Notes: generated by a model not told the origin, from the letters alone. Counted from the stretch's first letter, positions 27,423 through 36,962 are shown. The stretch is 64,000 nucleotides of DNA from Thermotalea metallivorans (GCF_001562415.1 NZ_LOEE01000028.1:124001-188000); one strand, 5' to 3'. Translations and numbers: made by a program.

Positions 27423-28064
27423 ATGAAATTATTTATCGATACAGCCAATATAAGGGAAATTGCAGAGATCAACGATTGGGGAGTACTAGCCGGTGTTACG
27501 ACCAACCCCAGCTTGGTAGCGAAGGAAGGCAGGGATTTTCTTGAGGTATTGAGGGAAATCACAGCCATGGTAGACGGACCCATCAGTGCGGAGGTTTTAA
27601 GTACGGAAGCAGAAGGTATGATTCAAGAAGGAACGGCATTATCAAAGATCCATCCCAATATTGTCATCAAAATTCCCATGACGGCGGAAGGCCTAAAGGC
27701 TGTAAAGGGATTGAAGGAGCGTGGTATCCGTACCAACGTGACCTTAGTTTTTTCTGCAAATCAAGCGCTGCTGGCAGCCAGGGCAGGGGCCGCTTACGTA
27801 AGTCCCTTTGTGGGCAGGATGGATGACATCGGCAATGCCGGTATGGATTTGATCCGGGACATTGCCCATATCTTTGATATCCATGGCATCGACACGGAGA
27901 TTATTGCAGCCAGCATCCGTCATCCCATCCATGTGACGGAGGCAGCTTTGGCAGGGGCCCATATTGCCACCATACCCTATGATGTATGGAAGAAGATGCT
28001 GGTTCACCCCATGACAGAGCAAGGCATCGAAAAATTCATGCAGGATTGGAACAACCGGAAGTAG
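27423..28064 (+). CDS. tal: Transaldolase, small Fsa/TalC-like subfamily (213 aa)
   Basis: Transfers dihydroxyacetone units between sugar phosphates in the non-oxidative pentose phosphate pathway. '[16 protein letters not shown]' and '[13 protein letters not shown]' open the protein, the Schiff-base lysine lies in '[12 protein letters not shown]' (about residue 83), and '[15 protein letters not shown]' follows. The residue that separates fructose-6-phosphate aldolase (Gln) from transaldolase (Glu) in this family is Glu57 here ('ISAEVLS'), so transaldolase activity is the better call. In B. subtilis a homologue lies between pyrG and glpX/rho, as here. A terminator follows. Confidence 0.92.
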   Translation: MKLFIDTANIREIAEINDWGVLAGVTTNPSLVAKEGRDFLEVLREITAMVDGPISAEVLSTEAEGMIQEGTALSKIHPNIVIKIPMTAEGLKAVKGLKERGIRTNVTLVFSANQALLAARAGAAYVSPFVGRMDDIGNAGMDLIRDIAHIFDIHGIDTEIIAASIRHPIHVTEAALAGAHIATIPYDVWKKMLVHPMTEQGIEKFMQDWNNRK

Positions 28065-28133
28065 AGACGGCATAGGACAACTGTTATGGAATCGGCCGGA
28101 AAAAGAATGAAAAAGTATTCATCATAGAAACTC

Positions 28134-28167
28134 AGAGAAGTTGGAACCATCGGCTTCTCTTTTTTTG
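28134..28167 (+). terminator. Terminator after the transaldolase gene
   Basis: AGAGAAG (28134-28140) pairs with CTTCTCT (28154-28160), followed by seven T. Confidence 0.88.
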
Positions 28168-28169
28168 TC

Positions 28170-28341
28170 AGTCACCAGATGTCAGTCACCAGTTATCAGT
28201 CACCCACTGTCAGCAGCATCATGAATGGCTGATAGTCAATAGCTAATAGCTCATGGCCGTCGGCCGTCGGCTGGTAGCTGGTAACTGACAACTGGCAGCC
28301 AATGGCTTTAACGGCTAACCGCAAACTGCTAACGGCTAACT
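28170..28341. repeat. Degenerate short-repeat patch (longest in window)
   Basis: It is made of CAGTCACCAGATGTCAGTCA, GATAGTCAATAGCTAATAGC, GGTAACTGACAACTGGCAGC and CTAACCGCAAACTGCTAACG words. These short units of about 7-10 bp are repeated with changes. Confidence 0.78.
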
Positions 28342-28418
28342 ATAGTATAAAGATAAAAAATAGGGTATAATGAATATGATATCATATAAGGAATTTAGAT
28401 TTCGGAAGGAGTTTTATC

Positions 28419-29414
28419 ATGGATAGAAACTTGGCTTTAGAGCTTGTAAGGGTGACGGAGACTGCCGCATTGGCTTCGGCAAGATATATGGGCCGGGGAG
28501 ATAAAAATGCTGCGGACCAGGCGGCCGTTGACGGTATGCGAAAGGCCTTTTCCCATGTATCCGTGCGGGGAACGGTGGTGATCGGAGAAGGAGAGCTGGA
28601 TGAAGCACCCATGTTGTATATCGGAGAAGGGGTGGGCACCTGTTTGCCGGGAGACCGGGAAGTAGATATTGCCGTAGACCCCTTGGACGGAACAACACTG
28701 ATTGCAAAGGGATTGCCCAATGCCATTTCCGTTGTGGCCATGGCTCCCAGGGGAACCCTGTTGCATGCACCGGATACATACATGAAAAAAATCGCCGTAG
28801 GACCGAAGGCCAAGGGATGCATCCGGATCGATGCCCCCGTAGAACAAAACCTAAAGGCGGTAGCAAAGGCCCTAGATAAGGACATTTATGATTTGACTGT
28901 CATTGTGCAGGATCGTCCCAGACACTTTGAAATGATACAAGAAATCCGCAGGGTGGGATGCAGAATTAAGCTTTTCGGCGACGGGGATGTGGCTGCTGCC
29001 ATTGCTACCTGCTTTGAAAATACCGGCGTGGACATTTTTATGGGTATCGGTGGAGCACCGGAGGGTGTGATTGCGGCTACGGCTTTAAAGTGTCTGGGAG
29101 GGGAAATGCAAGGAAAACTCCATCCCTTCTCTGACGAGGAATTGGAGCGATGCTATAAACTGGGCTGGACAAAGGAGGATATCGATCGGATCTTGACGCT
29201 GGACGATCTGGTAAAGTCTGAGGATGTATTCTTTGCTGCCACTGGTGTGTCCGATGGAGATTTATTAAAGGGTGTAACCTATTTGGAAGGCAATCGGGCG
29301 GCAACCCATTCCATTGTCATGCGGTCTAAAACGGGAACGATTCGTTTTGTGGATGCCATTCACCGGTTGGATAAAAATGAAACCTTGATTGAGATGATGA
29401 AAAAGCACAAATAA
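28419..29414 (+). CDS. glpX: Fructose-1,6-bisphosphatase class II, copy 1 (331 aa)
   Basis: Hydrolyses fructose 1,6-bisphosphate to fructose 6-phosphate in gluconeogenesis. GlpX signatures are clear: 'MDRNLALELVRVTETAALA', 'GRGDKNAADQAAVDGMR', the metal-binding 'VVIGEGELDEAPMLYIGEG' and 'IAVDPLDGTTLIAKGLPNA', and 'GIGGAPEGVIAATALKCLGG'. Full length. AAGGAG precedes the ATG. A second glpX follows after only 13 bp, strongly similar throughout, so the pair is a tandem duplication. It lies ahead of rho, as in the B. subtilis gene order. Confidence 0.95.
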   Translation: MDRNLALELVRVTETAALASARYMGRGDKNAADQAAVDGMRKAFSHVSVRGTVVIGEGELDEAPMLYIGEGVGTCLPGDREVDIAVDPLDGTTLIAKGLPNAISVVAMAPRGTLLHAPDTYMKKIAVGPKAKGCIRIDAPVEQNLKAVAKALDKDIYDLTVIVQDRPRHFEMIQEIRRVGCRIKLFGDGDVAAAIATCFENTGVDIFMGIGGAPEGVIAATALKCLGGEMQGKLHPFSDEELERCYKLGWTKEDIDRILTLDDLVKSEDVFFAATGVSDGDLLKGVTYLEGNRAATHSIVMRSKTGTIRFVDAIHRLDKNETLIEMMKKHK

Positions 29415-29427
29415 GGGGGTTTTTTTC

Positions 29428-30396
29428 ATGGATAGGAATTTAGCCTTGAATCTCGCCCGGGTAACGGAGGCAGCGGCCTTGGGTGCAGCCAAGCACATGG
29501 GCCGGGGCGATAAGCATATTGCTGATCAGGCAGCGGTGGACGGCATGCGAAATATGTTTGATACTCTCAACATCGATGGTGTTGTGGTGATTGGTGAAGG
29601 GGAGATGGATGAGGCGCCCATGCTGTATATCGGCGAGAGAATCGGAACTGCTTCGGAAGGAGCACCCCAGGTGGATATTGCGGTAGACCCCTTGGACGGA
29701 ACCAACTCCGTGGCGAAAGGGTTGCCCAATGCCATCTCTGTTGTGGCTATTGCTCCCAGAGGCGCCTTGCTCCATGCACCGGATATGTATATGGATAAAA
29801 TTGCCGTGGGGCCAAAAGCCAAGGGTGTAATCGATTTAAATGCACCGGTGCAGGAAAATCTGCTCCGGGTTGCCAAGGCATTGAATAAAAATATAACGGA
29901 CCTGACGGTTACAATGCTGGATCGGGAAAGACATGAGGGCATTATCAAAGAATGCAGAAAAGTAGGGGCGAGGATCAAGCTGTTTAAGGACGGGGATGTG
30001 GGGGCAGCCATTGCCACTTGTTTTGATCATACGGGAATTGATATCATGCTGGGCATCGGCGGTGCGCCGGAGGGCGTGATTGCTGCTGCGGCCCTGAAAT
30101 GTTTAGGCGGAGAATTCCAAGGCAGATTGGTGCCTTATACCGATGAAGAAAGGGAAAGATGTGCAAAGATGGGTGTAGATGTCCATAAAGTATTCCTATT
30201 GGATGATTTGGTAAAGGGGAACGAGGTATTCTTTGCAGCCACAGGAATCTCTGACGGGGACCTGCTGAAAGGGGTAACCTATTATGGAAACAATATGGCA
30301 AAAACCCATTCTGTTGTCATGCGGGCTGAAACAGGAACCATCCGATTTATTGAAGCCATTCATCGATTGGACAAAAAACCGGCATATGCCAAATAG
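29428..30396 (+). CDS. glpX: Fructose-1,6-bisphosphatase class II, copy 2 (322 aa)
   Basis: It has the same fold and active-site motifs as the gene before it ('MDRNLALNLARVTEAAALG', 'VIGEGEMDEAPMLYIGERI', 'IAVDPLDGTNSVAKGLPNA', 'GIGGAPEGVIAAAALKCLGG'). No catalytic motif is lost, so both copies look active. It differs mainly in the C-terminal third and is 9 residues shorter. AAGGGGG lies upstream of the ATG in a 13-bp gap, so translation is probably coupled with copy 1. The two may differ in regulation or in activity on sedoheptulose bisphosphate; nothing in the sequence decides this. Confidence 0.95.
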   Translation: MDRNLALNLARVTEAAALGAAKHMGRGDKHIADQAAVDGMRNMFDTLNIDGVVVIGEGEMDEAPMLYIGERIGTASEGAPQVDIAVDPLDGTNSVAKGLPNAISVVAIAPRGALLHAPDMYMDKIAVGPKAKGVIDLNAPVQENLLRVAKALNKNITDLTVTMLDRERHEGIIKECRKVGARIKLFKDGDVGAAIATCFDHTGIDIMLGIGGAPEGVIAAAALKCLGGEFQGRLVPYTDEERERCAKMGVDVHKVFLLDDLVKGNEVFFAATGISDGDLLKGVTYYGNNMAKTHSVVMRAETGTIRFIEAIHRLDKKPAYAK

Positions 30397-30397
30397 A

Positions 30398-30537
30398 CGC
30401 TGGCTGCTGACCGCTGGCTGACAGTTGCCGGTTGCCAGTCACCAGTCACCAGTTGCCAGTTAGCAGCTGCCGACAGATCCAGCCATCTATTTTCCTATCC
30501 CCTATCTGCCATCCGCTAACTGCTGACGGCTAACCTT
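30398..30537. repeat. Degenerate short-repeat patch before rho
   Basis: Words such as GCTGACCGCTGGCTGACAGT, CCAGTCACCAGTCACCAGTT and CCGCTAACTGCTGACGGCTA. It shares a longer degenerate block with the patch at 18551-18657. Confidence 0.75.
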
Positions 30538-30575
30538 TCTCCTTCAACCTATAACTTACATGCGGAGGTGTAAAT

Positions 30576-31916
30576 TTGAATTTACTTGAACTTGAAAAAA
30601 AGAAAATCAGCGAACTCAGAGAAATGGCAAAAATGCTCCATATAAAAAATGCAGTCAAACACAAGAAACAGGAATTGATCGAATTGATATTGGCCCATTC
30701 CAATCAAGAGGAAGTCCGGGTGGAGGAGGAAGAGAAGGCGGCACCGGTAGACCGGGAAAAGCTCCCCGACAAGATCAATGATGAAATTGAAAGAAGCGAA
30801 GAAGTGAACACCGTGGAAGGTGTTTTGGAACTGGTGGAAGGGGGATATGGCTTTTTAAGGTTTGCAAATTTTCTCACCAGTGAAGAAGATGTGTATGTAT
30901 CCCCATCGCAAATCAGGCGATTCAATCTGAAAACCGGTGACAAGATCCTGGGCATCACAAGGTCACCCAAGACCGGTGAAAAATTCAGAGCACTCCTTTA
31001 CGTTCAAAAGGTGAACGGCGACAATCCTGAATTTGCCGTCAAAAGGCCCAATTTTGATCAGCTCACACCTATATATCCCGATAAAAGAATTACACTTGAA
31101 TATAATCCTGCGGACCTTTCCACAAGGCTCATTGACCTGATTGCACCCATCGGCAAAGGGCAAAGAGGCTTGATTGTTGCGCCTCCCAAGGCAGGGAAGA
31201 CCATCTTGCTCAAGAAAATTGCCAACAGTATTTCACAAAAGCATCCGGAGATGGAAATTATCGTGCTGCTCATCGACGAAAGGCCGGAGGAAGTGACGGA
31301 CATGCAGCGTTCCATCAAGGGGGAAGTGATTTATTCTACCTTTGATGAACTTCCCAGCCATCATATCAAAGTTGCCGAAATGGTTTTAAGCAGGGCTCAA
31401 AGGCTGGTGGAGCACGGAAAAGATGTGGTGATTCTGCTGGACAGCATCACCAGGCTGGCGAGGGCATACAACCTGACCATACCCCCTACGGGCAGAACCC
31501 TGTCGGGAGGATTGGATCCGGGGGCACTGCATAAGCCCAAGCGTTTTTTTGGTGCCGCACGGAACCTGGAAGAAGGGGGAAGCATTACGATCCTGGCTAC
31601 AGCCCTGGTGGATACGGGCAGTAGAATGGATGATGTCATCTTTGAAGAATTTAAAGGAACGGGCAACATGGAGCTCCATCTGGACCGCAGGCTGTCGGAG
31701 AAGAGAATTTTCCCGGCCATTGATTTGAACAAATCAGGGACAAGAAGGGAAGAGCTGCTGCTAAGCCAGAAGGAGCTGGAGACCATCTGGAACATCCGGA
31801 GGGCCATGGCCAACAACCCTACCCAGGAGGTTACGGAAGCCATTATCAGCAGACTCATGGGTACCAAGACAAATCAGGAGTTTGTGGAGAGTGTACGGAA
31901 CAAGATCTTGGGATAA
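30576..31916 (+). CDS. rho: Transcription termination factor Rho (446 aa)
   Basis: Hexameric RNA-dependent ATPase that ends transcription. It has an N-terminal Rho_N helical domain (residues 1 to about 45), a short charged linker, a cold-shock-like RNA-binding domain (about 75-150, '[15 protein letters not shown]') and a RecA-type motor with Walker A '[13 protein letters not shown]' and Walker B '[15 protein letters not shown]', then '[15 protein letters not shown]'. The start codon is TTG, 5 bases after GGAGGTG, where an ATG is lacking. Followed by rpmE with its own promoter. Confidence 0.97.
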   Translation: MNLLELEKKKISELREMAKMLHIKNAVKHKKQELIELILAHSNQEEVRVEEEEKAAPVDREKLPDKINDEIERSEEVNTVEGVLELVEGGYGFLRFANFLTSEEDVYVSPSQIRRFNLKTGDKILGITRSPKTGEKFRALLYVQKVNGDNPEFAVKRPNFDQLTPIYPDKRITLEYNPADLSTRLIDLIAPIGKGQRGLIVAPPKAGKTILLKKIANSISQKHPEMEIIVLLIDERPEEVTDMQRSIKGEVIYSTFDELPSHHIKVAEMVLSRAQRLVEHGKDVVILLDSITRLARAYNLTIPPTGRTLSGGLDPGALHKPKRFFGAARNLEEGGSITILATALVDTGSRMDDVIFEEFKGTGNMELHLDRRLSEKRIFPAIDLNKSGTRREELLLSQKELETIWNIRRAMANNPTQEVTEAIISRLMGTKTNQEFVESVRNKILG

Positions 31917-31934
31917 GCACAGCAAAATTATTCC

Positions 31935-31963
31935 TTGAAATGTGAAAAAGCCTATGCTATAAT
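31935..31963 (+). promoter_or_regulatory. Sigma-A promoter of rpmE
   Basis: TTGAAA (31935-31940) and TATAAT (31958-31963) are separated by 17 bp, which places the start near 31970. Confidence 0.82.
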
Positions 31964-32041
31964 ATAGAAGTTGAGAACCAAGCCTTTAAAAGTATATTAT
32001 ATTGAATATACAGAGAAATAGGAAAGAAAGAGGTGAAGGAC

Positions 32042-32242
32042 GTGAAAGCAGGTATCCATCCTAACTATAAGAAAGCAGTGGTAAGATGTGCTTGTGGAAA
32101 TACATTTGAAACAGGATCCGTAAAAGAAGAGATCAGGGTAGAGATTTGTTCAGAGTGCCATCCATTCTTTACCGGTAAACAAAAATTTGTGGACCAAGGT
32201 GGACGAGTAGAAAGATTCAAGCAAAAATACGGCATGAAGTAA
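32042..32242 (+). CDS. rpmE: Ribosomal protein L31, zinc-binding type (66 aa)
   Basis: Large-subunit ribosomal protein. It begins '[20 protein letters not shown]' and keeps the cysteines C-x-C and C-x-x-C ('RCACG', 'ICSECHP'), so this is the zinc-containing (C+) form. The GTG at 32042 is chosen over an in-frame GTG at 32033 because it gives the standard N-terminus and a good AGAGGTG spacing. Followed by a hairpin terminator and tdk. Confidence 0.96.
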   Translation: MKAGIHPNYKKAVVRCACGNTFETGSVKEEIRVEICSECHPFFTGKQKFVDQGGRVERFKQKYGMK

Positions 32243-32266
32243 TCGATACATCAATGGATATCATGA

Positions 32267-32299
32267 AAAGGTTAGAGAATTGTTCTCTAACCTTTATTA
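32267..32299 (+). terminator. Hairpin between rpmE and tdk
   Basis: AAAGGTTAGAGAA (32267-32279) pairs perfectly with TTCTCTAACCTTT (32283-32295). The T tract is short, so termination may be partial. Confidence 0.75.
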
Positions 32300-32318
32300 T
32301 ATGAAGGGGGGACAAGGC

Positions 32319-32906
32319 ATGTATCGACCCATGCATCACGGGTATATAGAAGCCATTGCGGGCCCGATGTACAGCGGGAAAAGCGAGGAATTGATCCGAA
32401 GGTTGAAAAGAGCCCAAATTGCAAAACAGAAGGTGTTGATATTTAAGCCTGCCATCGATGATCGCTATTGTGGGGAGAATATTGTTTCCCATAACGGATC
32501 AAAGCTGAAAGCTATCCGCATCCATCATTCCCGGGAGATGATGGAATACATAGAAAAGGATACCCAGGTGGTAGGCATCGATGAGGTGCAATTTTTTGAT
32601 GATGGCATCATCGAAGTATGCAAAAATTTAGCCGATGGGGGCATCCGCGTGATTGTTGCCGGCTTGGATATGGATTTTCGAGGAGAGCCCTTCGGCCCTA
32701 CCCCCATGTTATTGACCATGGCGGAATTTGTGGATAAGCTGAGTGCCATCTGCATGGTATGCGGTGAGCCTGCCCATCGGACCCAGCGTCTGATCAACGG
32801 GCAACCGGCCAAGTATACAGACCCTGTCATATTGGTAGGGGCAACGGAAAGCTATGAAGCCAGATGCCGGCTGCATCACCAGGTACCGAAGGATGATGCA
32901 AGGTAG
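32319..32906 (+). CDS. tdk: Thymidine kinase (195 aa)
   Basis: Phosphorylates thymidine in the salvage pathway. Motifs: P-loop '[18 protein letters not shown]', '[10 protein letters not shown]', the lasso region and the zinc site with '[13 protein letters not shown]'. The ATG at 32319 follows AAGGGGGG. An upstream in-frame TTG at 32280 falls inside the rpmE hairpin and is rejected. rpmE-tdk-prfA-type order matches other Firmicutes. Confidence 0.96.
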   Translation: MYRPMHHGYIEAIAGPMYSGKSEELIRRLKRAQIAKQKVLIFKPAIDDRYCGENIVSHNGSKLKAIRIHHSREMMEYIEKDTQVVGIDEVQFFDDGIIEVCKNLADGGIRVIVAGLDMDFRGEPFGPTPMLLTMAEFVDKLSAICMVCGEPAHRTQRLINGQPAKYTDPVILVGATESYEARCRLHHQVPKDDAR

Positions 32907-32981
32907 AGCATTTGCAAAGAAAATCCTAGTATGGTAAAATCAAAGAAAAAAGCAGAAGCTTTTCAAGAAACGAGGCTGATC

Positions 32982-33935
32982 ATGAAGCGTGAAGAAATTT
33001 TTAGAAAATGTGCAGTGCCTGCCAGTATAGGGGGGCAGGCCGTCATTGAAGGGGTCATGATGAAGGGCGCTAAAACCATGGCCATTGCCGTCAGAAAGTC
33101 CGACGGAGAAATTGTCATCAAAAAAGAAGCCCTAAAGGGGAAAAGAAAAAATTCTTTGGGAAAATTGCCTTTGATACGGGGTGTTTTTGCCTTGATCGAA
33201 TCTATGGTTTTAGGGGTCACCTCTCTAACCTATTCGGCGGAGATTTATGAGGATGGCGGGCTGTCAGAAGAAAAGGGCAAGATAGAACTGTGGGTAGAAC
33301 GCACCTTCGGCGAGAAGGCAGACGATGTCTATATATTTTTTTCTGTATTTATTGCCTTGGCTGCAGCCGTATTTCTGTTTATCATCACGCCCACCATCGT
33401 GACCAATTTCCTGAAGACAAAAATTGTGCGTCCCCTCCTTTTAAATTTGGTGGAGGGTCTTTTGCGGATCGGACTGTTTGCAGGATATGTGGCGGCAATT
33501 TCAAAGATGAAGGATATTCAGCGGGTTTTTCAATACCATGGGGCGGAGCATAAAACCATCCACTGCTATGAGGATGGGCAGCCCTTGACTGTGGAAAATG
33601 TAAAAAAATTTACAACCCTTCATCCCCGATGCGGCACCAGCTTCCTTGTGATTGTCATGGTCATCAGCATGATCTTATTCTCCCTGATGGGATGGCCCAA
33701 TCCATGGATGCGAATTTTGTCCAGGTTTATTCTCCTCCCTGTGGTGGCAGGGCTATCCTACGAGGTGATTAAATGGGCAGGCAGGAGCCAGTCGCCATGG
33801 GTTTATGCCATCAGTTATCCGGGATTGCTTTTGCAAAAGATGACCACCAAGGAGCCCGATGACCGCCAAATCGAGGTAGCCATTGCGGCCATGAAGGGTG
33901 TCTTGGAAGATGACAAGGAGGCAGACTTGGAATGA
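32982..33935 (+). CDS. DUF1385 (YqhQ-like) membrane protein (317 aa)
   Basis: Recognised by 'ASIGGQAVIEGVMMKGAKT' near the start, two to four membrane segments ('VFIALAAAVFLFIITPTIV', 'LVIVMVISMILFSLMGW'), and the conserved 'QYHGAEHKTIHCYEDGQPLT' loop, whose H/E/H residues could bind metal. The function of the family is not established. The ATG at 32982 has GAGG 7 bases upstream; the ATG at 32931 lacks a ribosome site. Its stop overlaps the prmC start, so translation is coupled. The same gene commonly precedes prmC-prfA in Clostridia. Confidence 0.87.
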   Translation: MKREEIFRKCAVPASIGGQAVIEGVMMKGAKTMAIAVRKSDGEIVIKKEALKGKRKNSLGKLPLIRGVFALIESMVLGVTSLTYSAEIYEDGGLSEEKGKIELWVERTFGEKADDVYIFFSVFIALAAAVFLFIITPTIVTNFLKTKIVRPLLLNLVEGLLRIGLFAGYVAAISKMKDIQRVFQYHGAEHKTIHCYEDGQPLTVENVKKFTTLHPRCGTSFLVIVMVISMILFSLMGWPNPWMRILSRFILLPVVAGLSYEVIKWAGRSQSPWVYAISYPGLLLQKMTTKEPDDRQIEVAIAAMKGVLEDDKEADLE

Positions 33936-34822
33936 TGCGGATACGGGAAGTTTTGCAGGAAGCCGTGGAGAAATTGAAAACTGTGGGGAAAGCTACACCT
34001 CTGCTGGATGCAGAGGTGCTTTTATGTCATGTCCTCCATATGGACCGGTTGTATCTCTACATCCATCGGGACAGGGAAATCAGCGCGGAGCAGGTCAAGG
34101 CATATGGAAGGCTCATCGAAAAAAGGCGGCAAGGGGTACCTGTGCAATATCTGATTCACAGACAGGAATTCATGGGGCTTGAATTTTACGTGGAAGAAGG
34201 AGTATTGATTCCCCGGCCGGATACGGAAATATTGGTAGAAGCGGTGATCAGGTGGGTGCAGGGCATCGGAGGACAAGGGCAAATTTCCATTGCTGATTTG
34301 GGTACAGGCAGCGGGGCCATCAGCGTGAGTTTGGCCTATTACCTGCAGCACGCTTATATTTATTCTGTGGATCTTTCTCCAAAGGCCCTGGCCATCGGAA
34401 AAAAGAATGCAGAAATCCATGGGGTAGAAGGGCGGATTGAATTTTTCCGGGGAGATTTGTTTGAACCTTTCCAAGGGGAGAGATTTATGGGAAAATTGGA
34501 CGTGTTGGTTTCCAATCCCCCCTATATTCCACGGAAAGAGATTTCCTGCCTTCAGCCGGAGGTTGCAAAATATGAACCAAAACTTGCATTGGACGGCGGA
34601 GAGGATGGACTGGATTTTTACAGGAGGATTGTGGGGGAGGCATACCTTTTCCTGAAAAATGGGGGGTTGATCGCCTTGGAGGTAGGCCACCATCAGGCCG
34701 ATGCCGTAAAAAAAATGATGGAAGACAAAAAAAAATATACAGAGATTCAAAAGATCCGAGACTTGGCAGGCATTGAAAGAGTGGTAACTGCCGTAGTGGA
34801 CAAACGGGATATGGGGGCATAA
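33932..34822 (+). CDS. prmC: Release factor glutamine methyltransferase (296 aa)
   Basis: N5-methylates the glutamine of the GGQ motif in release factors, which improves peptide release. It has an N-terminal helical domain followed by a Rossmann methyltransferase with 'IADLGTGSGAISVSLA' for S-adenosylmethionine and the catalytic 'VSNPPYIPRKE' (NPPY). The start overlaps the DUF1385 stop (ATGATG). Its likely substrate, PrfA, is encoded next. Confidence 0.96.
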   Translation: MMRIREVLQEAVEKLKTVGKATPLLDAEVLLCHVLHMDRLYLYIHRDREISAEQVKAYGRLIEKRRQGVPVQYLIHRQEFMGLEFYVEEGVLIPRPDTEILVEAVIRWVQGIGGQGQISIADLGTGSGAISVSLAYYLQHAYIYSVDLSPKALAIGKKNAEIHGVEGRIEFFRGDLFEPFQGERFMGKLDVLVSNPPYIPRKEISCLQPEVAKYEPKLALDGGEDGLDFYRRIVGEAYLFLKNGGLIALEVGHHQADAVKKMMEDKKKYTEIQKIRDLAGIERVVTAVVDKRDMGA

Positions 34823-34846
34823 TAGAAAATATTAAGGGAAATACTA

Positions 34847-34913
34847 GTGGCTGATGGCGATTGGCTTCTGGCCGATTTTGAAGGGATTTTGCTGGTAGCC
34901 GGCAGGCGCTAGT
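34847..34913. repeat. Degenerate short-repeat patch before prfA
   Basis: Weak member of the family: GGCTGATGGCGATTGGCTTC, then GCTGGTAGCCGGCAGGCGCT. Confidence 0.45.
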
Positions 34914-34924
34914 CATCTTTATTC

Positions 34925-34953
34925 TTGAATCATTATAAAAAATATGTTAAAAT
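34925..34953 (+). promoter_or_regulatory. Sigma-A promoter of prfA
   Basis: TTGAAT (34925-34930) and TAAAAT (34948-34953) with a 17-bp spacer; the start would be near 34960, close to the prfA ribosome site. Confidence 0.72.
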
Positions 34954-34987
34954 AATCTGATGGAATATATTTTATGAGGTGAGACGG

Positions 34988-36055
34988 ATGTTTGACAAAT
35001 TGGATTTTCTTCAAGAAAAGTACGATGATCTCAGTAGAAAAACAGCGGATCCGGAAATTATCAGCAATCATGCTGAATGGCAAAAATATATCAAAGAACT
35101 TTCTGACATAGAGCCTATCGTCAATAAATATAAAGAGTATAAGTCTGTGAAGGAAGGCATAGAGGAAGCAAAAGCAATTCTTGAAGAAAGCAATGATGAA
35201 GAACTGCGGGAGATGGCAAAGATGGAGCTGGGAGATCTGGAAGATAAGCTGGAAAGGATCGAGAATGAACTCAAGATTTTGCTGTTGCCCAAGGATCCTA
35301 ATGATGAAAAGAATGTAATCGTGGAGATCCGAGCAGGTGCCGGTGGAGACGAAGCAGGTTTGTTTGCCGGCGATTTGTTGAGAATGTATACAAGATATGC
35401 TGAAAGAAACCGATGGAAAGTGGAAATGATGAGTTTGAATGAAACGGGCGTCGGGGGAATCAAGGAAGTCATCTTTATGCTCAGAGGGAAGGGAGCCTAT
35501 TCCCGTTTGAAATTTGAAAGCGGTGTTCATCGGGTGCAGAGAATACCTGCTACAGAGTCCGGCGGCAGAATCCATACGTCTACGGCTACAGTGGCTGTAT
35601 TGCCAGAGGTAGATGACGTGGAGATCGAAATCAATCCCAATGATGTGCGGGTAGATGTGTTCAGATCTTCCGGCAACGGGGGACAGAGCGTAAATACGAC
35701 GGATTCGGCCGTAAGGCTTACCCATATTCCTACAGGAATGGTGGTTTCCTGTCAGGATGAAAAATCCCAGTTAAAGAATAAGGAAAAGGCCTTCAAGATT
35801 TTGAAAGCCAGATTGTATGATAAAATGCTGGCAGAGCAGAATGCTGAAATTGCCGAGGCAAGGAAGAGTCAGGTAGGCACCGGCGACCGAAGCGAGAGGA
35901 TCCGAACCTATAACTTCCCCCAAGGCCGTGTGACGGACCATCGGATCAATGTCACATTATATAAGCTGGACGCTTTCTTAGACGGAGACATTGATGAAAT
36001 ATTGGATGCTTTGATTACATCCGACCAGGCAGAGAAATTAAAACAAGTGGTATAA
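34988..36055 (+). CDS. prfA: Peptide chain release factor 1 (355 aa)
   Basis: Recognises UAA and UAG stop codons. The GGQ peptidyl-hydrolysis loop is '[20 protein letters not shown]', and the codon-recognition region lies in '[20 protein letters not shown]' (the P-A-T-type anticodon element). Full length for RF1. The ATG at 34988 follows AGGTGAG; the GTG at 34979 lies within that site and is rejected. Terminated by a 29-bp palindrome. Confidence 0.97.
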   Translation: MFDKLDFLQEKYDDLSRKTADPEIISNHAEWQKYIKELSDIEPIVNKYKEYKSVKEGIEEAKAILEESNDEELREMAKMELGDLEDKLERIENELKILLLPKDPNDEKNVIVEIRAGAGGDEAGLFAGDLLRMYTRYAERNRWKVEMMSLNETGVGGIKEVIFMLRGKGAYSRLKFESGVHRVQRIPATESGGRIHTSTATVAVLPEVDDVEIEINPNDVRVDVFRSSGNGGQSVNTTDSAVRLTHIPTGMVVSCQDEKSQLKNKEKAFKILKARLYDKMLAEQNAEIAEARKSQVGTGDRSERIRTYNFPQGRVTDHRINVTLYKLDAFLDGDIDEILDALITSDQAEKLKQVV

Positions 36056-36074
36056 ACATGATGACAAGCGTGAC

Positions 36075-36136
36075 AAGGGGACGGTTCTCTGTCACGGTAT
36101 TCGATGACGAATACCGTGACAGAGAACCGTCCCCTT
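36075..36136 (+). repeat. REP-like perfect palindrome, also a terminator
   Basis: A 29-bp perfect inverted repeat with loop ATGA (arms 36075-36103 and 36108-36136), ending in a T run. The core GGGGACGGTTCTCTGTCAC is a motif I recognise from dispersed palindromes near Y1/RAYT-type transposases in Clostridia and other bacteria. No transposase is present here. It likely ends prfA transcription. Confidence 0.85.
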
Positions 36137-36221
36137 TTTGCTTTGGTATACTGTTTCAGAGGGTGGAATATACATAGTAAAGATTCAAGATACCTATTGG
36201 GAAAAAGTGGGGGATGTCAGA

Positions 36222-36962
36222 ATGTCCGAAATCATAAAGATCACTTTGATCGGATTGGCTGTTGGCATGATGGGAACAGGAATGGGTGGGCTGATTGCAT
36301 TTGTTATGAAAAATCCCAGCAGAAAATTTCTCAGTTTTGTCTTGGGATGTTCCAGCGGATTGATGTTGTCCATTGTATGCTTTGACCTGCTGCCGGAGGC
36401 TTTTGAATTAGGCCGCTTATCCATCGGCATCCTGGGCATTGGGGCCGGGGTCCTGATGATTGTAGGAATCGACGAGAGATTGTCTGCCGGCGGCAACTAT
36501 GAGGGTTTTCTCTCGAAGGAGAGCTTTGTCAAGACCGGTATGCTTTTGGGCCTTGGCATAGCCCTGCACAATTTTCCCGAAGGACTTGCCATCGGATCAG
36601 GGTTTATGGCTGCGAAAAGGCTAGGAATGGGCATCTCCATTGTTATCGGACTCCATAATATTCCGGAAGGGATATCCATGGCAGCACCTTTGGGTGCCGG
36701 CGGGATGGGGAAATGGCAAGCTTTTTTTTATACGCTGCTGGCGGGCGTACCTATGGGTATGGGTGCTTTGATGGGGGTAATTTTGGGAGAAATCTCCAAA
36801 GGGCTTATTGGATTCTGTCTGTCCTTTGCAGGGGGAACCATGCTTTATATTACTTGCGGAGAATTGATTCCCAAGGCCCATGGATTCAATGAAAGCAGGA
36901 TATCCAGTTACGGTGTCGTATGCGGGTTTATTTTGGGAATGGCAGCGGCCTATCGGTTTTAG
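36222..36962 (+). CDS. ZIP-family metal transporter (246 aa)
   Basis: Integral membrane carrier for divalent metals (zinc, iron or manganese). Eight hydrophobic segments are seen, with the two ZIP signature helices 'IALHNFPEGLAIGSGFMA' and 'VIGLHNIPEGISMAAPLGAG', whose H-N-x-P-E-G residues form the metal path. The ATG at 36222 is favoured; frames opening earlier start in the T run of the palindrome. The exact metal cannot be told. It is a single-gene unit between two housekeeping blocks. Confidence 0.9.
   Translation: MSEIIKITLIGLAVGMMGTGMGGLIAFVMKNPSRKFLSFVLGCSSGLMLSIVCFDLLPEAFELGRLSIGILGIGAGVLMIVGIDERLSAGGNYEGFLSKESFVKTGMLLGLGIALHNFPEGLAIGSGFMAAKRLGMGISIVIGLHNIPEGISMAAPLGAGGMGKWQAFFYTLLAGVPMGMGALMGVILGEISKGLIGFCLSFAGGTMLYITCGELIPKAHGFNESRISSYGVVCGFILGMAAAYRF

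Larger units (their letters stand above)
28065..28418. other. Gene-free interval before glpX
   Basis: The 354 bp contain the transaldolase terminator, then a dense repeat patch, then an A/T-rich stretch with TATAAT at about 28366-28371 that may be the -10 box of a glpX promoter (no good -35 box). No gene was recognised. Confidence 0.65.

Noticed and set aside
28170-28341. Dense short repeats that look like a possible CRISPR array
   Set aside because: Units are 7-10 bp, degenerate and without regular spacers; no cas genes lie nearby, and the same words occur singly in many other intergenic regions.
36138-36221. N-terminal extension of the ZIP transporter starting at TTG 36138
   Set aside because: The TTG lies in the T run of the preceding palindrome/terminator and has no ribosome site; the ZIP fold begins after 36222.
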